From Akkermansiaceae bacterium (GTDB lineage: Bacteria > Verrucomicrobiota > Verrucomicrobiia > Verrucomicrobiales > Akkermansiaceae): a stretch of DNA of 9,849 bases. The notes below the pieces were generated by a model. That model did no database searches. It was not told the DNA's origin and saw only the letters and a list, made by a program, of their open reading frames with translations. Positions 1 to 6,673 of this stretch are shown here, in pieces (the first letter of the stretch is position 1; each line of letters opens with the position of its first letter). Both the position numbers and the translations under genes were made by a program. The stretch covers positions 1-9,849 of the forward strand of contig CAIVXP010000103.1 in the NCBI GenBank assembly GCA_903909905.1, given 5' to 3'.

Positions 1-1269
1 CACCGGCACCAGGTCGGCGAGGTCGGTATCGAGCAGTGAAAACTGATTGCCCTTGCTGCCGGGGAGGAAGACCACGCCGGAGGCTTGATTTTCCACAAGC
101 CCGCGGATGAGCGTGCATTGTTCCCTCGTGAGTTGATTATTGCCGATGCCGACATCGCCGAGAAAGATCACATCGTAGGGTGCGAGGTCTTCTGGTTTTG
201 AGGGGAAAGACGGGATGTAATGCTTTCCGGCACCGGGCCCGAGGGTGGGGTGAAACAGCAGGCATGAGAGTTCGACGCCGGGGTCGCGTGAGAGTGCGTT
301 GCGAAGGAAGCGGAACTCCCAGCGCGGAAGGCTCTCGACGACAAGCACGCGAATTTTTTCCGGGCGGCCCGCGATGGAAAACTTGTGTGTGTTGTTGGCG
401 ACGATGAGTTCGCGTTCGTGGACCGGAAGCGAGATTTGGAGTGTTGAGGAACCCTCCTTACGGATGCGCCAGAGCATCGAATCGTAGGTTTCCGAGTTGG
501 GTGCGATGGTGATGTTTTTCGACTGTTCGTGGCCGCTTTCATCGCGCATGCGAACGACCGTGCGAACCTCGCGGTCAAGTGATGAGCGAATCGTGAAGGG
601 GATTTGCACATTTTCACCAACGATGCCATAGCTCGGTGCGGCGACAGTGAGGATATCGATGTCGGGAAGGCGTTTGGTGCTGCCGACCGGTATGGCGAAG
701 AGTGGGATGCCTCGCATGCGCATTTTCTGAGCGGCGGTGACAGGTGATGGGCCTAGGTTATGGTCGCCGTCGCTGAGCATGATCACGGCGCGCAAATTGT
801 CGTGGTGTTTGAGTGCGTCGGCGAGTGCGGCGTTGATGTCCGTACCGTTCATCGGGTGGTTGCCCCGGTCGGCCTTGGCAAACGGGATGCGCGTCACTTC
901 GTTTTTGCCATTGGATTCAAGCGTACGCCAGTGGTCCGATGCAAGGATCTTGGTCGTGGCCTCGGCACGTGAGATTACTTTTGGCCCCATGTCCGAAGTG
1001 TTGCCAGCATCGATCGTTTCCATGGATTTCGAAGCGTCGTGCAAGATGGTAATTTGTGGTTTGCTTTCGGGGTGAAGGATTTTCCGCCACTCCGGTTGCC
1101 ATAACAGGGCCACGACCACTGCGATCGCGAGCATGCGCATTCCCTCGAGCAGAGTGGCGCGCCTGCGGTGAGGTGATCTTGCGATGGCGAGAGTCGACAA
1201 TGCCGCAGCGAGGATCAAGGCGATCATGCCGATCCAGAGGCTTGTGGGTGTTGGCGAGAAGTGGAGCAA
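1..1269 (-). CDS. Membrane VWA-domain protein with glutamine-amidotransferase-like C-terminal region (partial, 3' end missing)
   Basis: Translation of the minus strand is open for 423 codons and runs off the left edge. Residues about 11-30 and 45-57 are two hydrophobic segments. A von Willebrand A domain follows, with MIDAS residues visible as D78-A-S80-K-S82, T143 (in GTDIN) and D167 (in LSDGD). A beta-rich linker leads to a region from about residue 305 (RVLVVESLPRWEFRFLRNAL) that resembles the class I glutamine-amidotransferase-like fold often joined to VWA domains in PVC-group bacteria. The visible part shows no obvious nucleophile elbow cysteine: the strand-turn reads VVFLPGSKGN. It is the fourth gene of the MoxR operon, 25 bp after the BatA-like gene, and probably acts at the membrane as a partner of that system. 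The start is uncertain. TTG at 1269 keeps the full first membrane segment; ATG at 1227 would cut into it. Neither has a Shine-Dalgarno motif. Domain call fairly sure, exact function unknown. Confidence 0.8.
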   Translation of the reverse strand, partial: MLHFSPTPTSLWIGMIALILAAALSTLAIARSPHRRRATLLEGMRMLAIAVVVALLWQPEWRKILHPESKPQITILHDASKSMETIDAGNTSDMGPKVISRAEATTKILASDHWRTLESNGKNEVTRIPFAKADRGNHPMNGTDINAALADALKHHDNLRAVIMLSDGDHNLGPSPVTAAQKMRMRGIPLFAIPVGSTKRLPDIDILTVAAPSYGIVGENVQIPFTIRSSLDREVRTVVRMRDESGHEQSKNITIAPNSETYDSMLWRIRKEGSSTLQISLPVHERELIVANNTHKFSIAGRPEKIRVLVVESLPRWEFRFLRNALSRDPGVELSCLLFHPTLGPGAGKHYIPSFPSKPEDLAPYDVIFLGDVGIGNNQLTREQCTLIRGLVENQASGVVFLPGSKGNQFSLLDTDLADLVPV

Positions 1270-1294
1270 AGTACAGATTATGGCAGAAAATGAT

Positions 1295-3271
1295 TCATTC
1301 GCGTTGCGCGCGTGGCGTGGCAGACTGGTTGCGATATGAATTCGGTGTGAGACAAAGGACCGCTTCTGCGATCAGGAAAAACAGCATTGCGAAAAGGAAT
1401 AGCCGCCATGCCTCGGCGGAGGCGGCAGAGCCGTCGTTTTCGCCAGCGCGGTCGAGCAATGTGTGACGGGTGCCTTTGAGCAAGGAGTCGATGGAATCGC
1501 GATCGAGTGAATTGATGGTGTCTTCGGTGGGAGGGCGGTTGATTGCAAGGAGCCCGCTGTCGGATTTTTCCACACCGGCGAGATATTCTTTGGGAGTGTG
1601 TTCGTCGCCCGGATTTTCGATGTCAATGCGGAACCCGCCGGGTTGCGGTCGTGTCATGTCGGATCCGATGGTGATTGCCTGCGATTTATTGAAGCGCTCG
1701 TGACCTTGGTTGATGATGCGTTGGACGAGTGGAAGCAAAACATCTGCATCGCCGAGATTGGACCATGAATAATCCGGCTTGGTGCCGAACATCCATGCCG
1801 TGCCTTGATCAAAGATGCGACGCGCCAGAGCTGGCTCGCCATTTTTCCAGTGCGCGAGGGTGGTAATGTCGCCTTGGGGAATTTGGCGTCGCAGGGCTTT
1901 GAGTCTTTGGGCGGCGACCGGCGTGCCATCGAGCCCGTCGCAAAGAGGTCCGTCGCTGCGGTTCCAATCGCCGAGGACGAAAAATTTATCGTTGGGCGAG
2001 ATCTGGGTTTCGCCCCATGCAAGTTTCTTAAAGGTATTGGGTGATTGCGTACCGGGGGCGAAGAAACAGGCATGGCCGCCGGAAGCGAAGAAGCGTTCCA
2101 TGGCTTCGGCGGTCGGTCCTTCGGGCATGGGGGATGGCCAGAGGATTGCGGAAAACTCCGGTGAGATTTTTTGCAGCGCTTGTTCAGGAGAAACGATTTG
2201 CCTTTCCATGTTCGTGCCGGGTGGGGCTGCCGCAAGTGCGAGATAGTTGGCAGTTTCGCCGGGAGTGGAAACAATCAACGTGAGCGGTTTGCGCGAAGGG
2301 CTGTAAACAAAGTAGGCGACATTGTCGCGTGGGTTGCCATCGGGTGGCAATGCGAGCCAACCGCAGCCGGTCTCCTGCGTGGCATGTAGGTTGATGCGTT
2401 TTTGAAAGCGGGTCAGCGAACCTGCGGCGGACAGTATCTCGCCAGTGTTGGTGCCATTGAGATGAGTGGTGAGAGATGTTTGTTTTTCATTCATGTTGCC
2501 GTGGCTCTCGATTTCCACATCGAGCAGCAATTCATCGCCACTGCGGCGGGATCCGGTGATGCGGATTGAGGCGTTGGGGCTTGTCTCGCCGGTCATCGCG
2601 AGCACGCGGATGGCGGGCGGTTTTGGAAGTGTCGCAATTTCGGAACGAATGGTTTCCCAACGGTCGTCAGACGGCATCCAGTTGGATTTTTGGAGATCGG
2701 AGGCGATCCAAATTTCCGTGCGACCCAGAATGTCGGCAAGCCGTGAGGTGGCTTGGCTCAAGAGCGATGGAATGTTGGCAGAGGTGTCGGTTGGTGCGGT
2801 GGATGAGAGTGAGGCAAGGAGTTCCGGAGAGTAAATTTCCTGGAGGTCGCCGCTGGCGCTATCGACAAGCATGAGGCGCGGATTGCCGAGGTTTTTGATG
2901 GTGGCGGCAACTTTTTCCAACGCGCTTTCGCGTCGCGATTGGTTGGTTGCTGCGGATTTGATTTCCATCGATGCCGAGCGATCGAGAATGAAGATGACCG
3001 TGTTGATCGAGCCTCGTCCCCATCCGATGACTTCCGAAATGACGGGTCGGGCGGCGGCCATTGAGAGTGCGATGATGCCCAACGCGCGGCAGGTGAGGAT
3101 GGCGATGTGCCGGAGTTTTTTTTCGCCGCGGTACTGGCGTGTTGCGCTGAGCAGGAAGCGCATGGCCGCCCATTTCATGGTTTTGTGGCGGCGTCGGTTT
3201 ACGAGGTGGATGACGACCGGCACGGCAGCGGCAAGCAGGAACCAAAGCAGCGCTGGTGAGAGGAGGAGCAT
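1295..3271 (-). CDS. BatA-like membrane protein with VWA domain
   Basis: This 658-residue protein opens with the typical BatA/aerotolerance-regulator N-terminal region: a membrane segment at about 3-25, the basic stretch HLVNRRRHKTMKWAAMRFL, and a second membrane segment at about 57-78. A VWA domain follows, with MIDAS motif D97-R-S99-A-S101, candidate T161 or T163, and D192 (IASDLQ). The long middle part (about 200-600) has alternating beta-rich stretches and an amidotransferase-like segment around IVSTPGETANYLALAAAP, with no catalytic residues I can assign. A third membrane helix lies at about 622-641, so most of the chain probably sits on one side of the membrane between anchors. ATG at 3271 follows the DUF58 stop by 18 bp, without a Shine-Dalgarno motif. 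In Bacteroidetes, BatA is encoded with MoxR and DUF58 genes and is linked to stress tolerance. Here the batB-E genes are not seen, so the name batA is not assigned. Confidence 0.85.
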   Translation of the reverse strand: MLLLSPALLWFLLAAAVPVVIHLVNRRRHKTMKWAAMRFLLSATRQYRGEKKLRHIAILTCRALGIIALSMAAARPVISEVIGWGRGSINTVIFILDRSASMEIKSAATNQSRRESALEKVAATIKNLGNPRLMLVDSASGDLQEIYSPELLASLSSTAPTDTSANIPSLLSQATSRLADILGRTEIWIASDLQKSNWMPSDDRWETIRSEIATLPKPPAIRVLAMTGETSPNASIRITGSRRSGDELLLDVEIESHGNMNEKQTSLTTHLNGTNTGEILSAAGSLTRFQKRINLHATQETGCGWLALPPDGNPRDNVAYFVYSPSRKPLTLIVSTPGETANYLALAAAPPGTNMERQIVSPEQALQKISPEFSAILWPSPMPEGPTAEAMERFFASGGHACFFAPGTQSPNTFKKLAWGETQISPNDKFFVLGDWNRSDGPLCDGLDGTPVAAQRLKALRRQIPQGDITTLAHWKNGEPALARRIFDQGTAWMFGTKPDYSWSNLGDADVLLPLVQRIINQGHERFNKSQAITIGSDMTRPQPGGFRIDIENPGDEHTPKEYLAGVEKSDSGLLAINRPPTEDTINSLDRDSIDSLLKGTRHTLLDRAGENDGSAASAEAWRLFLFAMLFFLIAEAVLCLTPNSYRNQSATPRAQRE

Positions 3272-3289
3272 GAGTTTAGTGCTTCATCG

Positions 3290-4183
3290 TCAGTGCTTCG
3301 ATTTAGCAAATCTTGCTGTGAGGAATTCGCGTAGGATTGGTTCGATTGGGGAGTTGGTGGTGATGAAGCGATAGTCGCAGCGGGCTTCGGCGCATTCCTT
3401 GCGGACGGATTGGAGAAATGCGTTGAGTGCGAGTTGGTATTCGTCCGCTATGAGTTCGGGTTCGGCGACGATCGAGCTGTTGTTTTCCATGTCGACGAAA
3501 CGGTGGGGGCGTTTGAAATCGAAATTGATTTCGGCGGGGTCCATCAGGTGGAAGACAGAAACATCATGTTTTCGCTGCTGCATGTGACGCAGGGCGTTGG
3601 CGAGCGAGGCTGTATCGGTAAGTAGGTCGGAAAGGATTACGACGAAGGAGCGGCGCGGGGCTTTCGACGCGATCGCGTGAAGGGCGCTGGCGAGGCCGGT
3701 TTCGCCCGCGGGTGCGATTGAATCGAGCGCGGAAAAAATCCGTTCGAGGTGGGCTGCGCGGCGGCTGGGCGGAATCTCGAGTTGGAGTTTCTCGGCACAG
3801 ACCGAGAGGCCCGCGGCGTCGCCCTGGTTCACGAGCAGATAGGCGAGCGACGCGGCGATGCGGCGTGCGTATGTGAATTTTGATTCGCCGTCGCTTTGGA
3901 AGTTCATCGAGCCGGACGCGTCGACCACAAAGATCGCGCGCATGTTGGTGTCGGCTTCGTATTCCTTGATGTAAAATCGGTCTGAGCGCGCGAAGGCTTT
4001 CCAGTCGAGCCGGCGGGTATCATCGCCGGGGACATACTTGCGGTACTCGGCGAATTCGACCGATGAACCGCGGTGTGGCGAGCGGTGGCGGCCAGCCATG
4101 TTGCCGGTCATTGCGATGCGGGCCTCGACAGGAAGCGAGGCGAGCCTGGCTAGCAGTGGGCTATCTATGAAATCGTATTTCAT
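3290..4183 (-). CDS. DUF58 domain-containing protein (VWA-like)
   Basis: The 297-residue product carries the DUF58 signature YVPGDDTRRLDW at residues 50-61, followed by the conserved basic/acidic stretch AFARSDRFYIKEYEAD. A VWA-like core with an intact MIDAS follows: D88-A-S90-G-S92-M, T152 and D176 (ILSDLL). No membrane segment is apparent, so it is probably cytoplasmic. In this it differs from longer DUF58 proteins that carry N-terminal helices. DUF58 genes almost always sit next to moxR, and the pair is thought to form a chaperone module in which the MIDAS protein links the AAA+ ATPase to its targets. Here the gene starts 15 bp after the moxR stop codon and ends 18 bp before the BatA-like gene, indicating co-transcription. 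The ATG at 4183 has no Shine-Dalgarno motif. Family assignment is firm; the substrate cannot be inferred. Confidence 0.92.
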   Translation of the reverse strand: MKYDFIDSPLLARLASLPVEARIAMTGNMAGRHRSPHRGSSVEFAEYRKYVPGDDTRRLDWKAFARSDRFYIKEYEADTNMRAIFVVDASGSMNFQSDGESKFTYARRIAASLAYLLVNQGDAAGLSVCAEKLQLEIPPSRRAAHLERIFSALDSIAPAGETGLASALHAIASKAPRRSFVVILSDLLTDTASLANALRHMQQRKHDVSVFHLMDPAEINFDFKRPHRFVDMENNSSIVAEPELIADEYQLALNAFLQSVRKECAEARCDYRFITTNSPIEPILREFLTARFAKSKH

Positions 4184-4198
4184 GATTGGCGGAGTGCA

Positions 4199-5221
4199 TC
4201 ACTCCTCGCGTGATTCGCGGATCAGGCGCTCGACGATTTTTTTGGAATTCATGCCTTGGGATTCCGCGTTGAAGTTGGTGATGACCCGGTGGTTGAGAAC
4301 GGCGGGGGCGATGGCTTCGAGGTCTTCGAGCGAGGCCATGTAGGATCCGCGCAGGGCGGCGCGGGATTTTGCGCCGAGGACCAGGTACTGGACGGCGCGG
4401 GGACCGGCACCCCAAGCGACCGAGTCGTTGACCCATGCGGGTGTGTCCGCTTGGCCGGGGCGAGTTTTGCGCACGAGGCGGACGGCGGCTTGATAGACAT
4501 GTTCTGGCACGGGGAGGCGTCGCACGAGTTGCTGGCAGGCGAGGATCTTGGGTCCGTCGATCAATTTCTCGAGTGGTGTGCCGTGGCCGCCGGTGGTTTC
4601 GCGGGCGATGCGGGTTTCCTCTTCGAGCGAAGGGTAATCGACCTCGATGAGGAACATGAAGCGGTCGAGTTGCGCTTCGGGTAGCGGGTAAGTGCCTTCT
4701 TGTTCGATCGGATTTTGAGTGGCGAGGACGAAGAATGGCGAGGGAAGTGAGTAGGTCTGGCCAAGGACGGTCACCTTTTTTTCCTGCATCGCCTCGAGCA
4801 TGGCTGATTGGGTTTTGGCGGGCGCGCGGTTGATTTCATCGGCGAGTACCATGTGGGAAAAAACCGGACCTTTGATGAACTCGAACTCCCTGCGGCCACC
4901 TGCGCCGGATTCCTGGATGATGTCGGTGCCCGTGATGTCGGCGGGCATCAGGTCTGGTGTGAACTGAATGCGGTTGAAGGTGAGGTCGAAGGTCTGCGCG
5001 ACCGAGGAAACGAGGAGAGTTTTGGCGAGGCCGGGGACGCCCATGAGTAGCGCGTGGCCATTGGCGAAGAGGCAGATCGTGAGCTGCTGGATCACTTGTT
5101 CCTGGCCGATGATCACCTTGCCGATTTCGTTCCGCAGGACTTGGTGGATTTTTCCAAGTTCGTCGATGGCGGCGACATCGTCTTCGGGTAGTTGCGGGGG
5201 GAAGTTGGTGTGGGATTCCAT
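4199..5221 (-). CDS. MoxR-family AAA+ ATPase
   Basis: This is a 340-residue AAA+ ATPase of the MoxR family, first gene of the minus-strand operon. Visible motifs are Walker A GVPGLAKT (61-68), Walker B VLADEI with D128-E129, the MoxR-typical NRAPAKTQSAMLEAMQE, sensor 1 in FVLATQN (N160), the segment GTYPLPEAQLDRF ending near 178, and sensor 2 GAGPRA (about 271-276) in the C-terminal lid. Length matches the family. MoxR ATPases act as hexameric chaperones that help assemble or activate protein complexes together with VWA proteins, and three such proteins follow directly. The frame stays open to a TTG at 5239, which would add six residues. I chose ATG 5221 because the common MoxR N-terminus fits and a possible -10 box overlaps the TTG. 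No Shine-Dalgarno motif precedes either start. Confidence 0.94.
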   Translation of the reverse strand: MESHTNFPPQLPEDDVAAIDELGKIHQVLRNEIGKVIIGQEQVIQQLTICLFANGHALLMGVPGLAKTLLVSSVAQTFDLTFNRIQFTPDLMPADITGTDIIQESGAGGRREFEFIKGPVFSHMVLADEINRAPAKTQSAMLEAMQEKKVTVLGQTYSLPSPFFVLATQNPIEQEGTYPLPEAQLDRFMFLIEVDYPSLEEETRIARETTGGHGTPLEKLIDGPKILACQQLVRRLPVPEHVYQAAVRLVRKTRPGQADTPAWVNDSVAWGAGPRAVQYLVLGAKSRAALRGSYMASLEDLEAIAPAVLNHRVITNFNAESQGMNSKKIVERLIRESREE

Positions 5222-5238
5222 GTCTGAGATAGGACGCA

Positions 5239-5266
5239 AAGCTAGATTCGTGCGGGTTTTTGTCCA
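5239..5266 (-). promoter_or_regulatory. Possible sigma-70-type promoter of the moxR operon
   Basis: On the minus strand TGGACA (5266-5261, five of six matches to TTGACA) is followed after 16 bp by TAGCTT (5244-5239, three of six matches to TATAAT). Transcription would begin only about 10-15 nt before the ATG at 5221. The -10 box is weak, so this is a candidate only. Confidence 0.22.
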
Positions 5267-5327
5267 GAAGTGATCTTAGTGGCGGGGTGGGGCAGAGAAT
5301 TGCAAAATGTCGGTCCCGATCGCCTGA

Positions 5328-5360
5328 TTGACAATTCCGCTAGGAAATGCCATTTATATT
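5328..5360 (+). promoter_or_regulatory. Candidate vapBC promoter with an overlapping palindrome
   Basis: A perfect TTGACA lies at 5328-5333. The best -10-like match, TATATT (5355-5360), lies 21 bp away, which is longer than optimal; matches at 17-19 bp spacing (around CATTTA/TTTATA) are poorer. Between them is a short perfect inverted repeat, AAATG-C-CATTT (5345-5355). VapB-type antitoxins usually repress their own promoters by binding such repeats, so this could be the operator. The transcript would begin at or within a few bases of the vapB ATG (5364), meaning little or no leader. The -35 is convincing, the rest is inferred. Confidence 0.4.
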
Positions 5361-5363
5361 ACC

Positions 5364-5627
5364 ATGCAAATCACGCTTGATCGCATGAGTCGGATTGTGG
5401 TGCCCAAGGCCATCCGGGATCGTTTTGCACTGAAGCCGGGTGACGATATGGAAATCACCATTGAGCCGGATGGGATTCGGCTACGCCCTGCGACCCCGGC
5501 ATCTTCGCTTGCTGAGGAAAGCGGGATTCTTGTTTGCTCCAGTGAAGTTCCGCCATTGGCTTGGGACATTGGGGTATTTTTGGAAGAGCAAAGAAAAAAT
5601 CGCAGCACTGAGATTGGTGGGCTTTGA
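5364..5627 (+). CDS. vapB: VapB-like antitoxin, SpoVT/AbrB DNA-binding fold
   Basis: The 87-residue product has an AbrB-type swapped-hairpin DNA-binding domain at about residues 3-42, with the family pattern LDRMSRIVVPKAIRDRFALKPGD followed by MEITIEPDGIRLRP. The remaining 45 residues (…PPLAWDIGVFLEEQRKNRS…) form the likely toxin-binding tail. It would neutralise the PIN toxin encoded 3 bp downstream and repress its own promoter as the VapBC complex. I chose ATG 5364 because the AbrB domain begins immediately after it. An in-frame TTG at 5328 would add 12 residues unlike the family and overlaps the -35 box. No Shine-Dalgarno sequence lies at a usable distance; an AGGAAAT stretch at 5342-5348 is about 15 nt away, too far. 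The fold is clear; the symbol is given by pairing with a PIN toxin. Confidence 0.85.
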   Translation: MQITLDRMSRIVVPKAIRDRFALKPGDDMEITIEPDGIRLRPATPASSLAEESGILVCSSEVPPLAWDIGVFLEEQRKNRSTEIGGL

Positions 5628-5630
5628 GTC

Positions 5631-6062
5631 ATGAAAGTCTGTTTTGACACTTCCACTCTTGTCGCGGCGCTGCTTCAGCAACACCCCCATCACGCCATTG
5701 CGTTTCCCAGGCTCAAAGCGGTTAAAGATGGCTTGGTGCAGGGGTATTTGACGACCCATTGCCTGGCCGAACTTTTCGCCACGCTCACCGCATTGCCGCT
5801 CAAACCCCGTCTGCTTCCAGCCGAGGCCAAGCGCATCATTGGTGAAAGCATCCTTGGGCATTTAGTCCTCATCCCATTGAGCGCCGACCATTACCATGAG
5901 GCCATGAAACTGACGGTCACTGGAAATCTGTCCAGCGGGGCCATCTACGACGCTCTCCATCTCGTCGGTGCTCTCAGTGTCGGTTGCGGTGCCCTTTACA
6001 CGCTCAATTTACGCCATTTTCGCTCGCTAGCCCCGGGTGATCCCATCATTGCCTCGCCTTGA
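5631..6062 (+). CDS. vapC: VapC-like PIN-domain ribonuclease toxin
   Basis: This 143-residue protein has the size and layout of a VapC toxin, a metal-dependent ribonuclease that blocks translation by cutting RNA (commonly tRNA or rRNA in characterised members). Acidic active-site positions visible are D6 (VCFDTSTL), E47 (LAELFATL) and D107 (IYDALHLVGA). The fourth position is an asparagine, N126, in YTLNLRHF; this N-x-R-H-F form is common in one branch of PIN toxins and does not by itself suggest inactivity. The gene starts 3 bp after vapB stops, so translation is probably coupled, and no Shine-Dalgarno motif is present. The reading frame is intact and the partner antitoxin looks complete, so the module is probably functional. 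The specific RNA target cannot be told from sequence. Confidence 0.87.
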   Translation: MKVCFDTSTLVAALLQQHPHHAIAFPRLKAVKDGLVQGYLTTHCLAELFATLTALPLKPRLLPAEAKRIIGESILGHLVLIPLSADHYHEAMKLTVTGNLSSGAIYDALHLVGALSVGCGALYTLNLRHFRSLAPGDPIIASP

Positions 6063-6077
6063 AGTGTTTTTTCACTT
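6062..6077 (+). terminator. Weak hairpin after vapC, possible terminator
   Basis: A 5 bp perfect stem, AAGTG with CACTT, encloses a six-T loop directly at the vapC stop codon and is followed by TTTCTTTGG. The stem is short and AT-rich and the U-tract is interrupted, so it would be a poor terminator at best. Read-through into the rpsM leader is possible. Confidence 0.2.
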
Positions 6078-6191
6078 TTCTTTGGTCGCTTGTCGGGATT
6101 GTCGCAGCTTCATCCGCCTGTGCCTTTTCCTCGACGTGATTTTGCGAGCCCACTTTTTTGTTCAGAAGAGAAGAAAATTTCCATTTCCGGC

Positions 6192-6219
6192 TTGCCAGAT
6201 CTTGATTGTTTGGTAAATC
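6192..6219 (+). promoter_or_regulatory. Candidate promoter of the rpsM-rpsK-rpsD operon
   Basis: TTGCCA (6192-6197, five of six matches to TTGACA) is followed after 16 bp by TAAATC (6214-6219), which is preceded by TGG and so could act as an extended -10. Transcription would start near 6226, leaving a leader of about 60 nt before the rpsM ATG at 6286. The -10 itself matches only three of six positions, so the call rests on the -35, the TG extension and the location. Confidence 0.3.
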
Positions 6220-6223
6220 ACCC

Positions 6224-6259
6224 GCCCCGCAGGGGCTCGGAGACACTCCCGAATGTCCC
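6224..6259 (+). promoter_or_regulatory. GC-rich structured leader upstream of rpsM
   Basis: The 223 bp between vapC and rpsM contains no credible gene; I looked for rpmJ in all plus-strand frames and did not find it. Near the ribosomal genes it holds a 5 bp hairpin GCCCC-GCA-GGGGC (6224-6236), then GGAG-ACA-CTCC (6239-6249), whose left arm overlaps an alternative pairing of GACA (6242-6245) with TGTC (6254-6257). In E. coli and Bacillus the S4 protein represses operons that contain its gene by binding a structured leader, and rpsD is the third gene here, so this is a reasonable place for such control. The pairings are short and I cannot show homology to a known S4 leader. Confidence 0.3.
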
Positions 6260-6285
6260 GGCATCCACGCGAAACTCCGCATACT

Positions 6286-6654
6286 ATGGCACGCATCCTA
6301 GGCATTGAAATCCCCAACGAGAAGCGCATCGAAGCTTCTCTTCCCTACATGTTTGGCATTGGCCGTCCAACGGCCGCCAAGATTCTCGAGCATGCGGGAA
6401 TCGACCCCAACATCCGCACCGGGCAACTCACCGAAGACCAGCTGGTCCGCATTTCCCAGGTCATCCAGACCGAAGGCGTTCTCGTCGAGGGCGACTTGCG
6501 CCGTGAGCGTCAGGCTCAGATGAAGCGCCTCACCTCGATCAACTGCTATCGCGGCATCCGCCACAAGCGCGGCCTCCCTGTTCGCGGTCAGCGTACCCGC
6601 ACCAATGCTCGCACCCGCAAGGGCAAGAAGAAGACCGTGGGCGTTAAGAAGTAA
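6286..6654 (+). CDS. rpsM: 30S ribosomal protein S13 (uS13)
   Basis: The 122-residue product matches S13 along its length. [30 protein letters not shown] is the N-terminal signature leading into the helix-two-turn-helix region, and the basic tail has the diagnostic [22 protein letters not shown] (residues 92-113). S13 sits in the head of the small subunit, contacts the P-site tRNA and forms bridges to the large subunit. An upstream in-frame start at 6253 would add 11 residues with no family match, so ATG 6286 is taken as the start. No Shine-Dalgarno motif precedes it (the upstream bases are CGAAACTCCGCATACT). It heads the rpsM-rpsK-rpsD cluster, with 19 bp to rpsK. Normally rpmJ or infA lies just upstream; here a toxin-antitoxin pair does. 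Confidence 0.97.
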   Translation: MARILGIEIPNEKRIEASLPYMFGIGRPTAAKILEHAGIDPNIRTGQLTEDQLVRISQVIQTEGVLVEGDLRRERQAQMKRLTSINCYRGIRHKRGLPVRGQRTRTNARTRKGKKKTVGVKK

Positions 6655-6673
6655 TCCTATCTATCATTGATTC

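Noticed and set aside
168..629. A 153-codon minus-strand frame at the left end
   Set aside because: It lies within the partial VWA/amidotransferase-like gene in another frame and has the Ser/Arg/Pro-rich make-up of an out-of-frame translation.
1654..2274. A 206-codon minus-strand frame inside the BatA-like gene
   Set aside because: It is an alternative frame of the same strand, rich in Pro, Ser and Arg, with no domain pattern; the BatA-like frame explains the region.
5631..6062. VapC considered as a degraded toxin because its fourth acidic position is Asn
   Set aside because: The N-x-R-H-F form is found in intact PIN toxins, the other three acidic residues are present, and the frame and partner gene are intact.
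6046..6308. Short open frames on both strands between vapC and rpsM, considered as rpmJ or another small gene
   Set aside because: None shows the L36 pattern of Cys residues and basic motifs, none has a start signal, and the products have no recognisable features. The region is better read as an untranslated leader.
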